NCBI GenBank assembly: GCA_963920665.1
Contig: OY987264.1
Location: forward strand, 21,122,906-21,186,905
Source: Straminergon stramineum
Lineage: Eukaryota; Streptophyta; Bryopsida; Hypnales; Calliergonaceae
Direction: 5' to 3'
Length of the DNA stretch: 64,000 nucleotides
A program made the position numbers and the translations under genes. Below are positions 47,521 through 60,637 of the stretch, piece by piece (the first letter of the stretch is position 1; every line of letters begins with the position of its first letter). The notes under the pieces were generated by a model that was not told the DNA's origin, did not search any database, and saw only the letters and a program-made list of their open reading frames with translations.

Positions 47521-48888
47521 CACTACAAGAAAAAACAGGATTTGAACCAAAATAATAAACAACTCATATATGTTGGTTAATAGATAGTTGGTTTGGACAT
47601 TTTGGTTTGGATAGTAATCAACACTTCTTCGTTGGTTTTATTTCTTCATTTGTTCAAATGATTCTTATTTTGAAATCTGCCACATGCCCACATAGACTGC
47701 CACATAGGTGTAAACCATCACACAAGCAAAGCTGCCATGTCAACTTAACCACCACCCAGGTAGGACTATCATGTTGGTATCAATCATGTTGGGGGGCACC
47801 ATAGGGCCAAATTGCACCATTTCAAAATAAATGTCTATTTTTCACCAAATAAACGTAATCTTTTTTCGCTAGAAATTTTCCATTTCTATAAAGTATGTTG
47901 ATGAAGTCACCAAATTTAGATGAAAAAGTGCATGAATATGATTGTAAAGGATTTTTTGGTCCAAAAGATGGATGGATGGAGAAATATAATGCTTCATTGG
48001 AATTTAAGTGATCACCATCCTAGTACTTTCTCAAAAAAGTGTAAAAAAAGGTTGGTCAATGCATACCATACCCATAAGGCACAATCTATACATTGGTGCC
48101 AAAAAATTAATTAAAACTTTTAAAGTGCATCTTGCACTTTAAATTTGCACTTTAAAAGATTCAACACTATATTAAAATAATTCAATATATTTAGCAAGTG
48201 ACTTTTGAATGTGACTTAGTTTGGTATTTGAAGAGATGAGAAGACCAACTCTTTATACAAGTGTAGTGGTAGGAGGTAAGACAACTAATGTGAGATATCT
48301 AAATTAAGATTAGTAGGAGCTCAACTGCTCATAGTTAAGTCAAAAGTAAGAATTGTGATTAAAGTAAAATTTCAGACCTCATTTAGGCAGTGTAGAACAA
48401 ATTTTTTTAGAAAATTTAGAACTAAGTTGATGTGGAAAATCAATCTAAATTTCACCTTCAAAAATCCGTTTAAGATTTTGAGACTTGAATAAAAAGTTAT
48501 GGCCAAATTTTAGAGAGGGTTTGGAAGGGACATTTTCTTTGAAAATTTCAAACATCCTCTCTAAAATTTGTCCGTAAATTTTGATTAGAGACTAGAAATC
48601 TCAAACGGATTTTTGGAGATGAAATTTGGCTTGATTTCACAACTCTTCCTAGTTCCAAGTTTTAAAAAAAAAAGTTATTCTACTATGCAAAAATGAGGTT
48701 TAAAATTCTACTTTTAGGATGTTTAGAGGATTGCCAAATCAAATGAGCAAATTTTCTGGTCAAATCAACACAATTATGTTGATTGTTGTTTATAGGAATG
48801 CCAAATCAATATTGTCTAAGACAAAATTGTCATAATCAACATAAATGCATAGATCTTTTGTTGATTAGTGCCCCATTTTCTTATAGTA
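47521..48888. mobile_element. Non-autonomous CACTA (En/Spm-like) element
   Basis: Begins CACTACAAGAAAAAAC, the classic plant CACTA terminus, and ends TTTTCTTATAGTA, a degenerate inverted counterpart (expected TTTTCTTGTAGTG). Length is about 1.37 kb. Subterminal AT-rich motifs such as TATGTTGGTTAATAG on the left and the inverted ATGTTGATTATG-type motifs on the right are related. There is no transposase ORF. The interior is dominated by the hairpin at 48361-48714. The target duplication is unclear (GAA on the left, AAA on the right). Confidence 0.65.
48361..48714. repeat. Long near-closed inverted repeat (hairpin)
   Basis: Arms 48361-48537 and 48541-48714 are inverted copies with a spacer of only 3 bases. 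Matching landmarks are CAAATTTTAGAGAGG (left) with CCTCTCTAAAATTTG (right), CAAAAATCCGTTT with AAACGGATTTTTG, and CAGACCTCATTT with AAATGAGGTTTA. Similarity falls outward. It lies inside the CACTA-like element. Confidence 0.85.
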
Positions 48889-51800
48889 AAACATAAGATA
48901 AATAAAAATAAATGAGCAAATAATTTGAAATTTTTTTTCCAACATAGGATGCTAATGTTAGAACTTATGGAGTTTTATTAAACAAAGGGAGTGATAATCA
49001 TCCAATATCTTAGAATGAACATAGGATTCCTTATAAAAATAAAATAGATTTGATACATTATTCTTTTTGCAATTGTTGCAACAAGCCTTGTCCAAAAATG
49101 AGCTTGCCATGAGTATCAACACTATAGTGCGAGATCTAAAAACTTGTATGTCCAAAAAGTTTTGTTTGTGACTTTTGATGAAAGTAAAAATCTTATTGAT
49201 TTAGTACATGAAAGTGTAGTTTTGATTGGAGATCATCTACAAACCTCTACAATAGTCATGTTACCAAATTGTATGTGACTTTTCTAGTTGCAAATCTAGC
49301 TTCTAGGTTTTGAGCTTTAGGATTATGTTTTTTTCTTTGCTTATACTTGAGCGGTTTTGTATGGCCATAGCACAACTCAATGTTTGGTTGTATACATTGG
49401 AAGAGGTTTCATCTCCATTTGAGTTGGTTGTTAGTAGCTATTGAAGGTTGCTCTTTTTTTTTATTTTTATGCGCTTAGGGGGCAAGCTAAGTTACAAAGT
49501 TGTAATGTACTCTCCAAGTATGGTAGTATGTTGTTTTTGTAGAATTTTAAATTTGCTTGCCACTTTGCCATAAATTGATAACTATAAGAATTTACTTTTT
49601 GTTTTGAATAGTGAATGTTATTGGCTATTCTTGCTAGACTTTTGCAAATTTTTGTACTTCAATTTTGCTCATTTTCCACCATAATGACCATATTATTGTT
49701 GTGATGTAGAATATTGAATTCTTTTTCATATTTAGAATTTTATACTGAGTAGCATACAATGATTTCACTAAAACCTAAACACTCATTCTTGTAATTGCAA
49801 TGGTTTGTTAGAGGGAGGTAGGGTGAATGCTACCATAACAATGTACTATTTTTGTCTTGTTGAATACATTGCATATATTAGAAATGGTTACTATTAATTG
49901 TTATAGTAGCAAAATTTGTCCATATTTCTTCATGAATGCATTAGATAATGGCTCTAGTAAAAGTTTGGCTTATTGTTGCCTATGTATTTTTTTCATAATT
50001 TGTTGTTAAGTCCCTCAACCTAGCAACCATTAAGTAGAAAATGAAAAACAAAACAAAACCATACCCCCATCTAAAATATCCCATCTTAGAAAATTAGGTA
50101 AGAATGGGTTACATTAACTTTGGAGAAAAAAGTATAATTCACCCCCATAAATATACTAGATGCACATATATGGGAAATATAACATGTAGTAAATTCCCCA
50201 AGATCCATAATGATTACAATATGTTTAATTGGTTACAATTTTAGGCTAAAGTAATGCTCACATTGTCCAAGAAAAAACATTTTATATTCAAAATAATGTT
50301 TATGGTTCAATTATACCAAAAAAGGACATGACCATGTTGTGACCACTAAATGACTTGAAGTTGTCCCTTGAGCAACTAAAAAAGGCCATTCAATTACATC
50401 ATCTCTGTAATAAGATAAATGTAGGCTTCTGGTTCATTTATAATATGATGATTCTTAGAGTTGCATAATAGTTTGATGGTTACAATAGGGTGACTTTCTT
50501 TAACTCCCATTTTTTTACAGTGTTTCACAAATGATACTCTAGAAAAGAAAAGTTGTTTGAAGTTGCCCAAAAGATTTAGTAGAATTTGATACCTCGTGAT
50601 GTGAATTTTTGCACTATACAAAGTTCAAATTCAAATCCATCACAATCAAGATTGTTTTAGTTACTTGTGTACCAATTTTTAGAGGTAGTTAAAAGGATTA
50701 GCATATTTAACAAAATATGACACTTAGAAGAGGTGCCAATATATTTGCTCCATTTAAAAAAAAAGTCAATTCTCTATGACATCTTGATTCAGATAGTCAA
50801 CACCAAGACTATGGCTTATTCTTGAAGGAGATTTCTTTTAAGAGAATTAAAAAACTTCTTACATAATACCTTAGAATTACAAAGTATGTTTCTTTCTCAA
50901 GGGAATTTTTTTATAATTTTTTGGTTTCATGTGCAGTGCAATCAGACTATACAACATCCAAATTTTTTCATATTTTTACAAAGCCCCCTCTATTCACAAA
51001 ATGCCTACAAAGTGAGCATTATTGATATGCTCAAGGAAGTCAACCTTCAAGCCACTACAGTCAAACATCACAATTTCTGAAATTTGGGGTTGAAATCCAA
51101 ATAAGAAAATGAAGATCATAGTTTTCCACAATATAATCTCTAAGATCTTACCATTACAATGTTTATACCATTGTCTCATCAATGAAGGGAGGCTCACCAA
51201 TTATTCATACTAAAATGTTCTTTAATCTTCTAGTCCCCCACCCTATTAGGGATTAACTCCAAAAGTTCCTTTAGTACTATGTTTTTACTAAAGTCGCTTC
51301 AAAGTTGTCATTTCTACTATAAGGAGAAAGAAAATTTAATCATTTTTTTTGCCATATTTACTGTAGGATCTTGTAGAAGGGTGGTTTAGGAGCATATGGA
51401 TTTTTTCAAGAAAGGTTCAATCATAGGGATTGGAAGGAATTAGTGATTTGGTTGACCACAATCCTTTTTCTAGTACTTGGAAAATCCGAGGAGATGCACT
51501 TTAGAAGGGCAAATTCTACCTTGTAATGGTTTGCATTACTTGTGCTGCTTCCTTGGATCCATTTTTTCTGGTAATTAACCTACATGCTCCAAAAATTTCT
51601 AGTTCGTGGGGATTAGACAACAAAAAAAATTAAAATGGGGATATAGATTTGTAAAAATAGGCATACACTTGTAAATTTTTAGAATTTCATATCTTCTTCA
51701 TGAAATTTTTTTTAGAAATTGAACAGTCATGACCTCCATTTTATGCCTTCAAATCTACCATGGTCAAAGGCAATCACTATGGTCATCTAGGTACAATTTT

Positions 51801-52794
51801 GTACTCATCTAGTAGCATTATATACCACTTATGTTTAGACTCAATTATATTTCTAAGACTAACACCTAATGACCCCCATGAGTTATAGGATGCACTTCAA
51901 GTCTGTAAGATGAACATTATAGATGTACTTTCTATAGTTTTTTGGGGGTGACCTAATAGCATGTACAATATTATTACAAACATTTCTAATGCCCCCTTTT
52001 GTATAGAAAATATTGTTTATTCAACTTCATGTGAATACACCACAAACAATTCTTATGAGTTCTCCAAGCAAATGCCTTTGTAGTCAAATATATGAGTTGT
52101 GACCCAATGGCAACCATTGCATTAGATCATTGCATTTGTACAATAGATATATTAGCTACCAAATTCCCCACATTTAAAAACCATAGAGAATATATGAAAA
52201 ATTGTCAAACATCCTAAACAAGCATAGGCCACACAATGTAGGTTGCTACAATTCAATGTGCTTAGCAAGGAGTGCATAAATGCTTCATTTTTTCATTTTT
52301 TCATTTCCACAATGCCTCGTAAGATGAGGTTGACTTATCGATGCCCAAGGTACTAGTTATAAATACTACGCATCAAGCTAAAAGAAGCCATAATGTTCCA
52401 AATTTTATTACTTTTTAATGTGCCCATATTACATAACTTGAAAATATACTCTTGAAGTTTAAGACTCTTGAAGTTTGAAGGGATCAGAAATGACAGGCAA
52501 GAACTCTAGCAAGAACTATTAACACTGGAATGAAAGGAAATTCTTAGATACAACGAATCGCAGTTTGTGTAAGAAGGTAGAAACGAGTGAATAACTCGAA
52601 ATCTCTCTGATGAATATTGGCCTTCATGTATTTTGAAACCTGGTGATCAATCGTGAAAAAGAGAAACGCTGTCGCTCAAGTACAAGTTGTCTACAAGCCT
52701 ATTGTTGATTTGATGATGGAGCGTATGAACAGGGCAGTAATTTTAATATACTATTTGGTGTACCCATGTAAGTGCCTTGAAATATCACAATCCT
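48889..52794. other. AT-rich gene desert
   Basis: No ORF with family features. At 51250 it contains a left end of the TTAACCCC repeat family. The last 300 bases become GC-richer and probably hold the 3' UTR of PTAC10. Confidence 0.6.
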
Positions 52795-55700
52795 CTACCT
52801 GTTAGTATCAGGCATGTCGATACCACCACCACCCTCAGCTATGTCTTCGTCTGAGTCGCCGTCAGCTGCTACAGTGTAATCCTGAACACACCATCCAAAT
52901 CACAACAATGAAGCAAGAGGAAATGCCTGAAAGTAACAATCACTCAGGTTATTCCTAGTCAATTCGACTCACTGAACGCATCGTTGAACATTGAGATACG
53001 ATGTAAAACCAGTTAAACTGATACTCCTTGACTGAACCTAAAAATTCCAAGGCATTGCTGGCATGTTAGTATGGATAAATCGACATGAAATAGAGAATTG
53101 AGGCTCACTAGACTAACCTCCGGTTGCATGGTGAACATTGTCCGGACGTCATCCATTCCAGCTGATGCATTTCCATTAACGTTAGCACTATTCGATGCTT
53201 CCTTAGCGTCCGTAGATTGGACATCCACAATTTCTTCTGTCTCCTCATCTTCCTCGATATCTTCAGCTACAGCGGTTTCATCAACTGTAGGGGCGACACG
53301 GGGTTCCCTGTCGAGACGAATCTCGTCCTTAAGATTTGTAGGATCACCCCAGTAATCGTGCCTCCATCGAGGATCGTTTGGGTCATAAGGATTTTTACCC
53401 CAAAGGGATTTATCAGCATAACGCCCAGGCTCCTCTACTGGTAGTCCTAATTCTTTCCGTCTGCAATGAATCGACCACCATTACTAATTCAGAATCACTC
53501 AATAAAACTGCACTTCATACACATGACGGTAAGAAAGATAACAGAGACGGAGAGATGAAATTTTTAGCATGGAGTGCCTGAACCAAAGTAGAAAGTCTGA
53601 TTATAGCTAATTGCAGCAACATTATAAATGTCGGCGGACGTAGTGTCCATGGATGCAGAGTTTAAAATGTAAGTGCCAGGCACGTCCGAATGCCAAAAAA
53701 TCCAGCAGAGCTCAGACCGTTGCTAACATGACTAGGTGAAGAGAACTCACACTGCTACATCTCGCAGCAGGGCCTCCGCCTCCTCCTTGCCCCGCTGGTT
53801 GTGCATGTTATTTAGTTCTGCTACTCTTCTCTCAAACTGAAATGGAGGGTGAACAAATTCCTCTCCTTTGGACGCTGCAATTAGCATTAGCCGTTCGATC
53901 TCCTATATAGAAAACGATCATCCACAAGTGTAAGGAAAAATAAGAAAGAAGTCTATAAATCTAGGACATAAAGAATAAGGATAGTTTTTAGCGTCAGATG
54001 AGTAAAATCCACAGTTGAGACTCAGTTGTACACTTCATTGCCTACTAGCAGGAGATAGTACCTCTCTTTCTGCACGCGCTCTTTCCAAATTAAGGTCATC
54101 TGGATTTGTGTTCTGCGCAAAGGGCAACCGTCAGTGGATGTCAGAAATAATTCGTTAGTCCAGATCTGGTCTATAATAACTCAGTGTTCATCATTCAGTA
54201 TGAAAAATATAGAAAATAATCAGAGCAATACTCTGTTCGTACAACTGCAACTTCACTACCTGAGGAAATTCTGAGGGCATAAACTTGGCCCAAATATCAT
54301 CCTAGTAAAACCAGGTGAATTTCCTGATAGGCTCAAATTCGGATTTTCAGTGATTCACGCAAACCTGGTGGTGCAGCACCTAAACCAGGATTAAGAAGCG
54401 ATTCATCCAGAATGAGACATTACAGGAGGGACAGCTTTACCAAGACAAGTGTTGGAATATGATCGCTGTCGAGTCCATTTGCAAACCATTGTGGTTCAAA
54501 AGTTTCTTCATCCTCTTCGGGGTACTCTTCAAGATCATCCTCATCATCTTCATCTTCGTCATCAAAAAAATCGGATACATCAAAGTCCTCATCTTCAACA
54601 CCATCACCGTTTTCTTCATCGTCCAAAACCATTTGTTCAGCTTGGTGTAACTGCCATAACTGAAATCACCAATTCAAGGGATTAGCAATACATGAACACA
54701 AACTCTCGAAAGCGTCCTTGCAAGGCCTTAGCCACCTTGGTACAAAACCAACAAGAAATTTTAAGAAACGTATATTGTGCCCCATCTGGAAATATCTTCA
54801 AACACCACACAATCAGTAACCTAATTCAAACATAAACTCATAGAACTCAGCTAAAATTATTCTAAAAGAAAATCAGAGCTGCACTTACAAACCATAGTCG
54901 AATAAATTGATTACTACCTAGAATATGAAAATTGCAGTATCCGACAGAGCAGTCAGATACAGAGGTGACTAAGAGAAAACCCGACATTTCAGTTAAAGCA
55001 AGGTGTAGTAAACCTAGATAAACGGGTGACCTGACATCAAGAGTCAAGCATGGAACATGATGCTGCGGCCACAGTAAAAGCATTGTCATTATGTGATTTA
55101 AATTTTTATCCTCTTGCAAGACAAAACCTACGACACACAATATATGTGAATTGTGTCCAACTCACCCTAGGAATTGCAGGATGAACGGGCATCTTTAGAT
55201 CATCGTCAGCTGGTTTATCTTGGCGAACCCTCGGGTAATAGGGTCTGTTGGCATCTCTCTGCACAAAATACAGAACTGAAATTAGTCTTAGGCGCACAAT
55301 GACTGTCACAGCGGTATAATAGAAAGTGTCATAATCTACATGTACAAAGTGCACTTTGTTGCAGGACAAGAACAAGTGAAGAACCAACACACCGCCACTT
55401 CATCGAGGTTCATATCTCCATCGCGTCCAAAAATAGGTGGGTACTCAAATTTCTTAAATCTGCATTGATGAACACGAACACCGTCCATTATATGTACCAC
55501 AGATATTAGATCCTGAACCAGGAAAATTGATGGCAGATGAGAAGATTATGAATACGAATCACGTACATTAAATGGTCGATGTTGGGGTCCACGAATCGCA
55601 TCTCTATCGGAAACCGAAATCGATATGGATCTCTTTTGGCCTGTGAACCCAGGCGAAAAGCACTTCAGATTTTCTCCTCACATGACAGGCAATTCGCTAA

Positions 55701-58361
55701 GTACCTTCTGTGCACTAGTAATCATTAAAGTCAGAGATAGGCCAATTACCAATACTTCGACTTGAACTTTCATTCCAACTTTGATAGTTTCCCGGATATG
55801 GTACCAATCATTACCCTGAATGGGCACCCAACTGCATAAACATTCATCAATGCGCACTAGATCAGTTCGCAACTACGTCTCTCAAACTCCTCCAAACTAC
55901 CAGACACATCTAGTCAGAGTGTGAACCGCCGATGTTAAAAACGAATGCCAAAAGAAAAAGATTGATAAAGATTACCCATCATGAGCTCCTCCAAAAAAGA
56001 CGAATGCTCCTTCATACAGATTAATACATGAGACCACACCCCAATAATGCTGCACAAATGAGCAAGAGGAGTACAATTTGTAAACAAGACGAGATGCTGG
56101 AAGGTCAACCTAGTTCTGACTAGTGCCTTGAGACAAGTAGACGTACCTATACTAACAAAAAGAAAGAAAAGTACACAGCCTGCATTTCACAGATGATAGA
56201 TTCCGAAATTCACAAGGATTTGAATCGGGAAAGAGACCAATAAGGACATGTGTATAATACCTGTCCAGGATAGACGAAAGGCAGCTCATACTGATATCAC
56301 GATACATGCACACACCCACAATATATAAGATTACGTAGGAAGACACTACTCTAAAAGAAGATGCATGAGTAATGCGACCAAAGTACCCAGCATCTCTAAG
56401 CGTAGGTCAATATACGTAAAAACCTTTTCTTGGCGTTGTGGAAAAAGTGTGAAACAAATACCAGAGGGCGATCATCTAGTGTTGCAGCTTTCTCTCCAAG
56501 TCGTCTTCTTCCGGGGTAGTATTCTGGATCTATCTGTACATGCCAATACTTGCATTAGGAAGCTACATAGAGCAATATTATCAAATACGATTACCTATTC
56601 CTCTACTATAGTGTACGGTATTTTAAGCACTGCGTGGGTAACTAAGATGTATAGATAGTGCTTGACTTCTATTTCAACTAATTACATAATCCTCGTGCTG
56701 AAAAGTAATCAGCAAGCATATGTTCTGAAATATTACTAATATGTTTCAAATATATTAGCCCATATGACCTCTAAGAAGTGACGACTTCTAATGCAGTCCG
56801 ATGAGCAAAGGTCAGCGTCAATTATGCACCGATAATCCTAATTACAAGCATAAGCAAATTTGACCTCAGAATGCTGTAAAGAAGATGACAACAAACAGAC
56901 ATGGAAAGACCTCTCGTGCTTCCTGATCGAGGCGATCCTTGTTGGCTGCCACCCACTCGTTGTACTGCTTCAAAAATAATTTCCACCGAGGAAATTCATA
57001 CTCATAGTTTTCTTCGTCGATTTCTTCTTTATCTGCTTCTGCCTGGTCTTCCTTGGTTGATACAGCATACTCCAGAGCATGAGCTTCACGAATGTACGCC
57101 AGCTCTTTGGCATCAACTTTCCAACCAGGAGGAGGCCAGTCTCGAGGTGGTATCAAAGTGAACACTAGTGGTTGATCCCATAAAGTCCCTTCAGTAGTCT
57201 TTGGCTTCAGTTTCTCTAATTCCTTCTCCTTCTTCTCCATCTCTGCAATGAGCTTTTCCCGATACTCTTCTTGCCATTTCGGATTCAGCTTCTGGAAATT
57301 CTCCCATGAGACAGCAGGCTCCTCCTCTCCTTCTTTCAAACTGTCGACAGCAAATTGGGCCTCTGGAGACAGCCACTCTTCCCATGGCGCCCACCTGATA
57401 AAAGATAAGTTTAAGAACGCATTCTAAAAGCGTATACCTAGGTTAGATGAGTGCAAAGGAGCGAGACTAGAATCCTACACCAAGATTTCCAGCCTCTAAG
57501 GAGATCTCTACACCTCCCAACTCCTAAAACTACTGTACCTATTCCCAACACTGCACCTAATCCCAACAATGTACAAACCTTGGCGGTATGAAGCTCATCA
57601 AATACAAAATGTACTCCATGTCAAATTGACCACAAGTCTCGGTTTGAGGTGCTTGAATTTAAAATCGATAGAAAATTCAATTGGTCCCTGAGTTGAAGAC
57701 GCATTATTCCAAAAGTCAATATTTATAGGGACCTTCAGATGATAAAAAAACGAAGGAATTTGAATTTCGATTGCTTAAGTAACCGAGGGAAGACAACTTC
57801 AAAAGGCCACGTCTTCGATAAGACTTAAACCCTAGGAATGATTTCTCGTTGCAAAATTCGGTTCGCAAGGTTGGAAATCAGAGACAACTCTCAGGCATTA
57901 CAAGATTTTAGGAGGTGGTAATAATGCAACGAAAGCATAATTCAAAAATTCAATCGAACAAACTGTTCAATTGAGAGTAGCGGAACCACATACCCTCTTT
58001 CCTTCCAATTCCGTTCGCGAGCCTCATCCTCAGTCTCCTCATTCTGCTCATAATCTTCCGGATTGAAACCTTCCCACGAATTCTCCCCTGGTGATTGCGA
58101 GGTGGACTGCGAAGACGACGAAGACGAAGACTGAACCAAAACCAAACTCCGCCCGAGTGCTCGACCCGGTCCACAAGATTTTCTTTCCCTATAAGAATAC
58201 AATCTCCCGTTCTTCTCTGAAAACACACATCTCACTAGCCCACTGAACGGGACAGCGGCACACAATTCTAGACGAGCAGTTGCCACAAGAGGTCGTCGAG
58301 CAATTGATTCCCGACGTAGCAGGTGGTGACCATGGCGTAGCGACGTGTGCAGCGTCGCCAT
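52795..58361 (-). CDS. PTAC10: PTAC10/PAP3, S1-domain protein of the plastid RNA polymerase complex
   Basis: Chloroplast nucleoid protein, one of the PEP-associated proteins needed for plastid-encoded RNA polymerase activity. Coding exons: 58361-57994, 57394-56911, 56533-56462, 56290-56261, 56049-55976, 55831-55750, 55640-55567, 55459-55393, 55258-55166, 54659-54441, 54301-54260, 54112-54062, 53902-53751, 53460-53118, 52881-52795. They give 745 aa (Arabidopsis about 670). The N-terminus MATLHTSLRHGHHLLRR with many Arg/Ser is a transit peptide. WAPWEEWLSPEAQFAVDSLK follows. The S1 RNA-binding domain at about 317-392 reads HYWGVVSCINLYEGAF, HDGWVPIQGNDWYHIRETI, KVGMKVQVEVL, AKRDPYRFRFPIEMRFVDP. 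Next come FEYPPIFGRDGD, an acidic segment (about 461-495) and LGLPVEEPGRYADKSLWG. All phases agree. Longer in-frame ATGs exist upstream, but this ATG gives the best transit peptide and lies downstream of a telo-box. The last junction is the least certain. Confidence 0.94.
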
Positions 58362-58640
58362 AGCTAGGACTTGAAATCCCTCTTCACGTCCACATTCCGT
58401 ATTTGCAAATGCAAATGCTGCGGAAGGCAGGATCGGAGAGCGAGGGAGAATTGCGGGGAGCAGAAGGGGACGGAGCATAAACCCTAAACCCTGGACCCTG
58501 TTAGGATATGGATAGCGCATGACCCCATCGGCATGGATGGCTATGGGTGATGCATCCACATATTCCTTGACCTCTTTAATATCATATCCCAAATTGCACA
58601 ACGTCAGGTCATCCTCAATGTACCCCGGTATTTGCCCTTC
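58362..58640 (-). promoter_or_regulatory. PTAC10 promoter/leader with telo-box
   Basis: TAAACCCTAAACCC at 58478-58492 (plus strand), i.e. GGGTTTAGGGTTTA on the gene strand, about 120 bp before the start codon. The frame of exon 1 stays open through this region, so a longer N-terminus cannot be fully excluded. Confidence 0.55.
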
Positions 58641-60361
58641 TAAATAAACTACTAACTTTCATTGGGTTTATAATTAGAACTTGAGATTTTTATCACTGGA
58701 AGTGCATTCATGAATGATACACAAAAATTGATATTTAGACATTTAACAATGAAAATAAACCGCTTCAAAAGTTAGCTATAAAACAAAATTTATAGTGTTT
58801 TGGACAAATCATGATTACTAATGTATTTTGCACACCAAATTTTGAGTCAACTTTTGAAGCAATTTTCTTTTTTAAATATATAAATTCAAATTTTCTGGTA
58901 TATATTCAAAATAATTTGAAATGCACTTTCAATGATCAAAATTTTAAGTTCTAATTACAAATTATACTAAAAAGTTAGAGTTATATTTGGTGGGACAAAA
59001 ATTCTAGAGTGCCTTGAAGATGTTCTTAGTGGTTCCAAATGTGACTTTCATAATTTTTCCAAGTTGCTAAGTAGGATGCATTGCTAATTTGAATTAAATC
59101 AGTAATACTCATATTTTTTTGTAGCTACCACAGGAGCTACCAAAAAGTTTGGGTACAAGTTTTAATAGGACAATATTCATATACTCCATCCATCTCAATG
59201 ATGCTAGTCTTTTTCTAGAGTCATGAAAGTATTAAGGATTTGTCAACAATTGTTTAATGCATATTACAATTAAATGATTGTGTAGTAAATGTGCAATGTG
59301 TCCTTTTAAGTGTAAAACAAGTGGATGTGGCTATTAATTGCAATCAAGGAAAGATCTAAATGTAAGAGTTTGTAATAGATACAAAGTGTCATATATAGTT
59401 TAAGCAAATATTTTTTAAAGTTATAAATATTCTTTATGAAATATACTAAAAAAATTTTTACTAGATGTAGCAATCAATTTAACTTTAAAATTGTCAAGTG
59501 TGAAGTATACAATCACCAAAGACAACATCTATAGATATACAATATAGTAGAGGAAAATAAACTCCTTGAAATCCATACAAAAAAATGTATATTTTAATGT
59601 TTTTCCCAAAATAACATTGTTTCTTACAATATTTTTTTCTTTACAAAAATACTTAGTAATATTTCCACATTCCACGATTTATATCTTAAAATTTAATGTA
59701 ATGATAGACTATTAAGCATGTTGTTTGTAAAAACACTTAAAATAATATTTTTAAACTTCATGTAGATTAAATAGAAGTCCAAAGTAACACTTTCTCAATT
59801 CCTAAAGACCCAATCAACCATTTTATAGTCACTATAGACTTTGGATAGCATTCTTAGGGGAATTTTTTTTTTTAATTATTTCCTATTACTAACTAGATTG
59901 GATTGTTTTTCAATTTTTCTATTCAAAATTAAGATCATGATGCTAAAACTAAAATTATAAAGAAAATAGCACAAAACAATTAGTATTTGCAAATGATGAA
60001 AAGTTTATTATTCGGAGAAAGTCTTGATGAACATTTACATTACTACATATAAGGCCTTTTTACATAAATAAAAAGAAACTATAATTTTGACTATGCATAG
60101 AAATTTTCAAATGCTAGAAATAGAAATCATATTTTTGGTGAATTTTTGAAGTTAAATCTTCAAATATCATTTTTAGAAGAAAATCTAGAGATAGTTTTAA
60201 ACTTTTGACTATATGGATACTTTTCACTTTTCATGCTTCACATTGTCTTCTTTGGTGCAAACTTTAAAAAAATCATAGAACTTTTATTTTATAACACATT
60301 TGTGTTTTGTCCAAAATCCTTGGGTCTCTTAGGGATTAAAAAATATAATGCAATCATTAGA

Positions 60362-60637
60362 GGAAATCTGAGGCCTCTACATGCCCGTTTCAGGGTTGTT
60401 CCTCGCCTGTTCCCTATGCTGTCTAGGAATGGTTGGCTCCTGTTAGTCAAATAAATACCAAAATAAATAAATAAATAAATATAGATCTGATAGGCAAAAA
60501 TAAGTTAAAAAAAAAATTAAAAAGTATAATTTTTTTTTGACGTGGCACAATCTTGGCCACGTCAGACTGTAGTAGTGCTGCAGTTCTTGGATTCCCCGTA
60601 GCCTGGGAACTCGCAGGCATGTTGAGGCCTCAAATTC
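60362..60637. mobile_element. Small TIR element (MITE-like, 276 bp)
   Basis: Left arm GGAAATCTGAGGCCTCTACA continues into TGCCCG; right arm, inverted, reads GGAATTTGAGGCCTCAACA then TGCCTGCG. About 22 of 26 positions match. The interior is GC-richer than the flanks and includes the ACGTGGC palindrome at 60538-60564. No ORF. The target duplication is not clear. Confidence 0.6.
60538..60564. promoter_or_regulatory. Perfect 9-bp palindrome with G-box/ABRE cores
   Basis: TGACGTGGC, a 9-base spacer, then GCCACGTCA. Each arm carries ACGTGGC, the core recognised by ABRE/G-box bZIP factors. It is inside the TIR element, so it may be transposon sequence rather than a functional site. Confidence 0.6.

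Noticed and set aside
52795..58361. Identification as PTAC12/HEMERA
   Set aside because: First considered because of the acidic regions and plastid context, but the S1 domain (HYWGVVSCINLYEGAF, GWVPIQGNDW) and PVEEPGRY motif identify PTAC10/PAP3.
58362..58601. N-terminal extension of PTAC10 to in-frame upstream ATGs
   Set aside because: The extension crosses a telo-box and reads like leader sequence, whereas the ATG at 58361 gives a normal transit peptide. It is not fully excluded.
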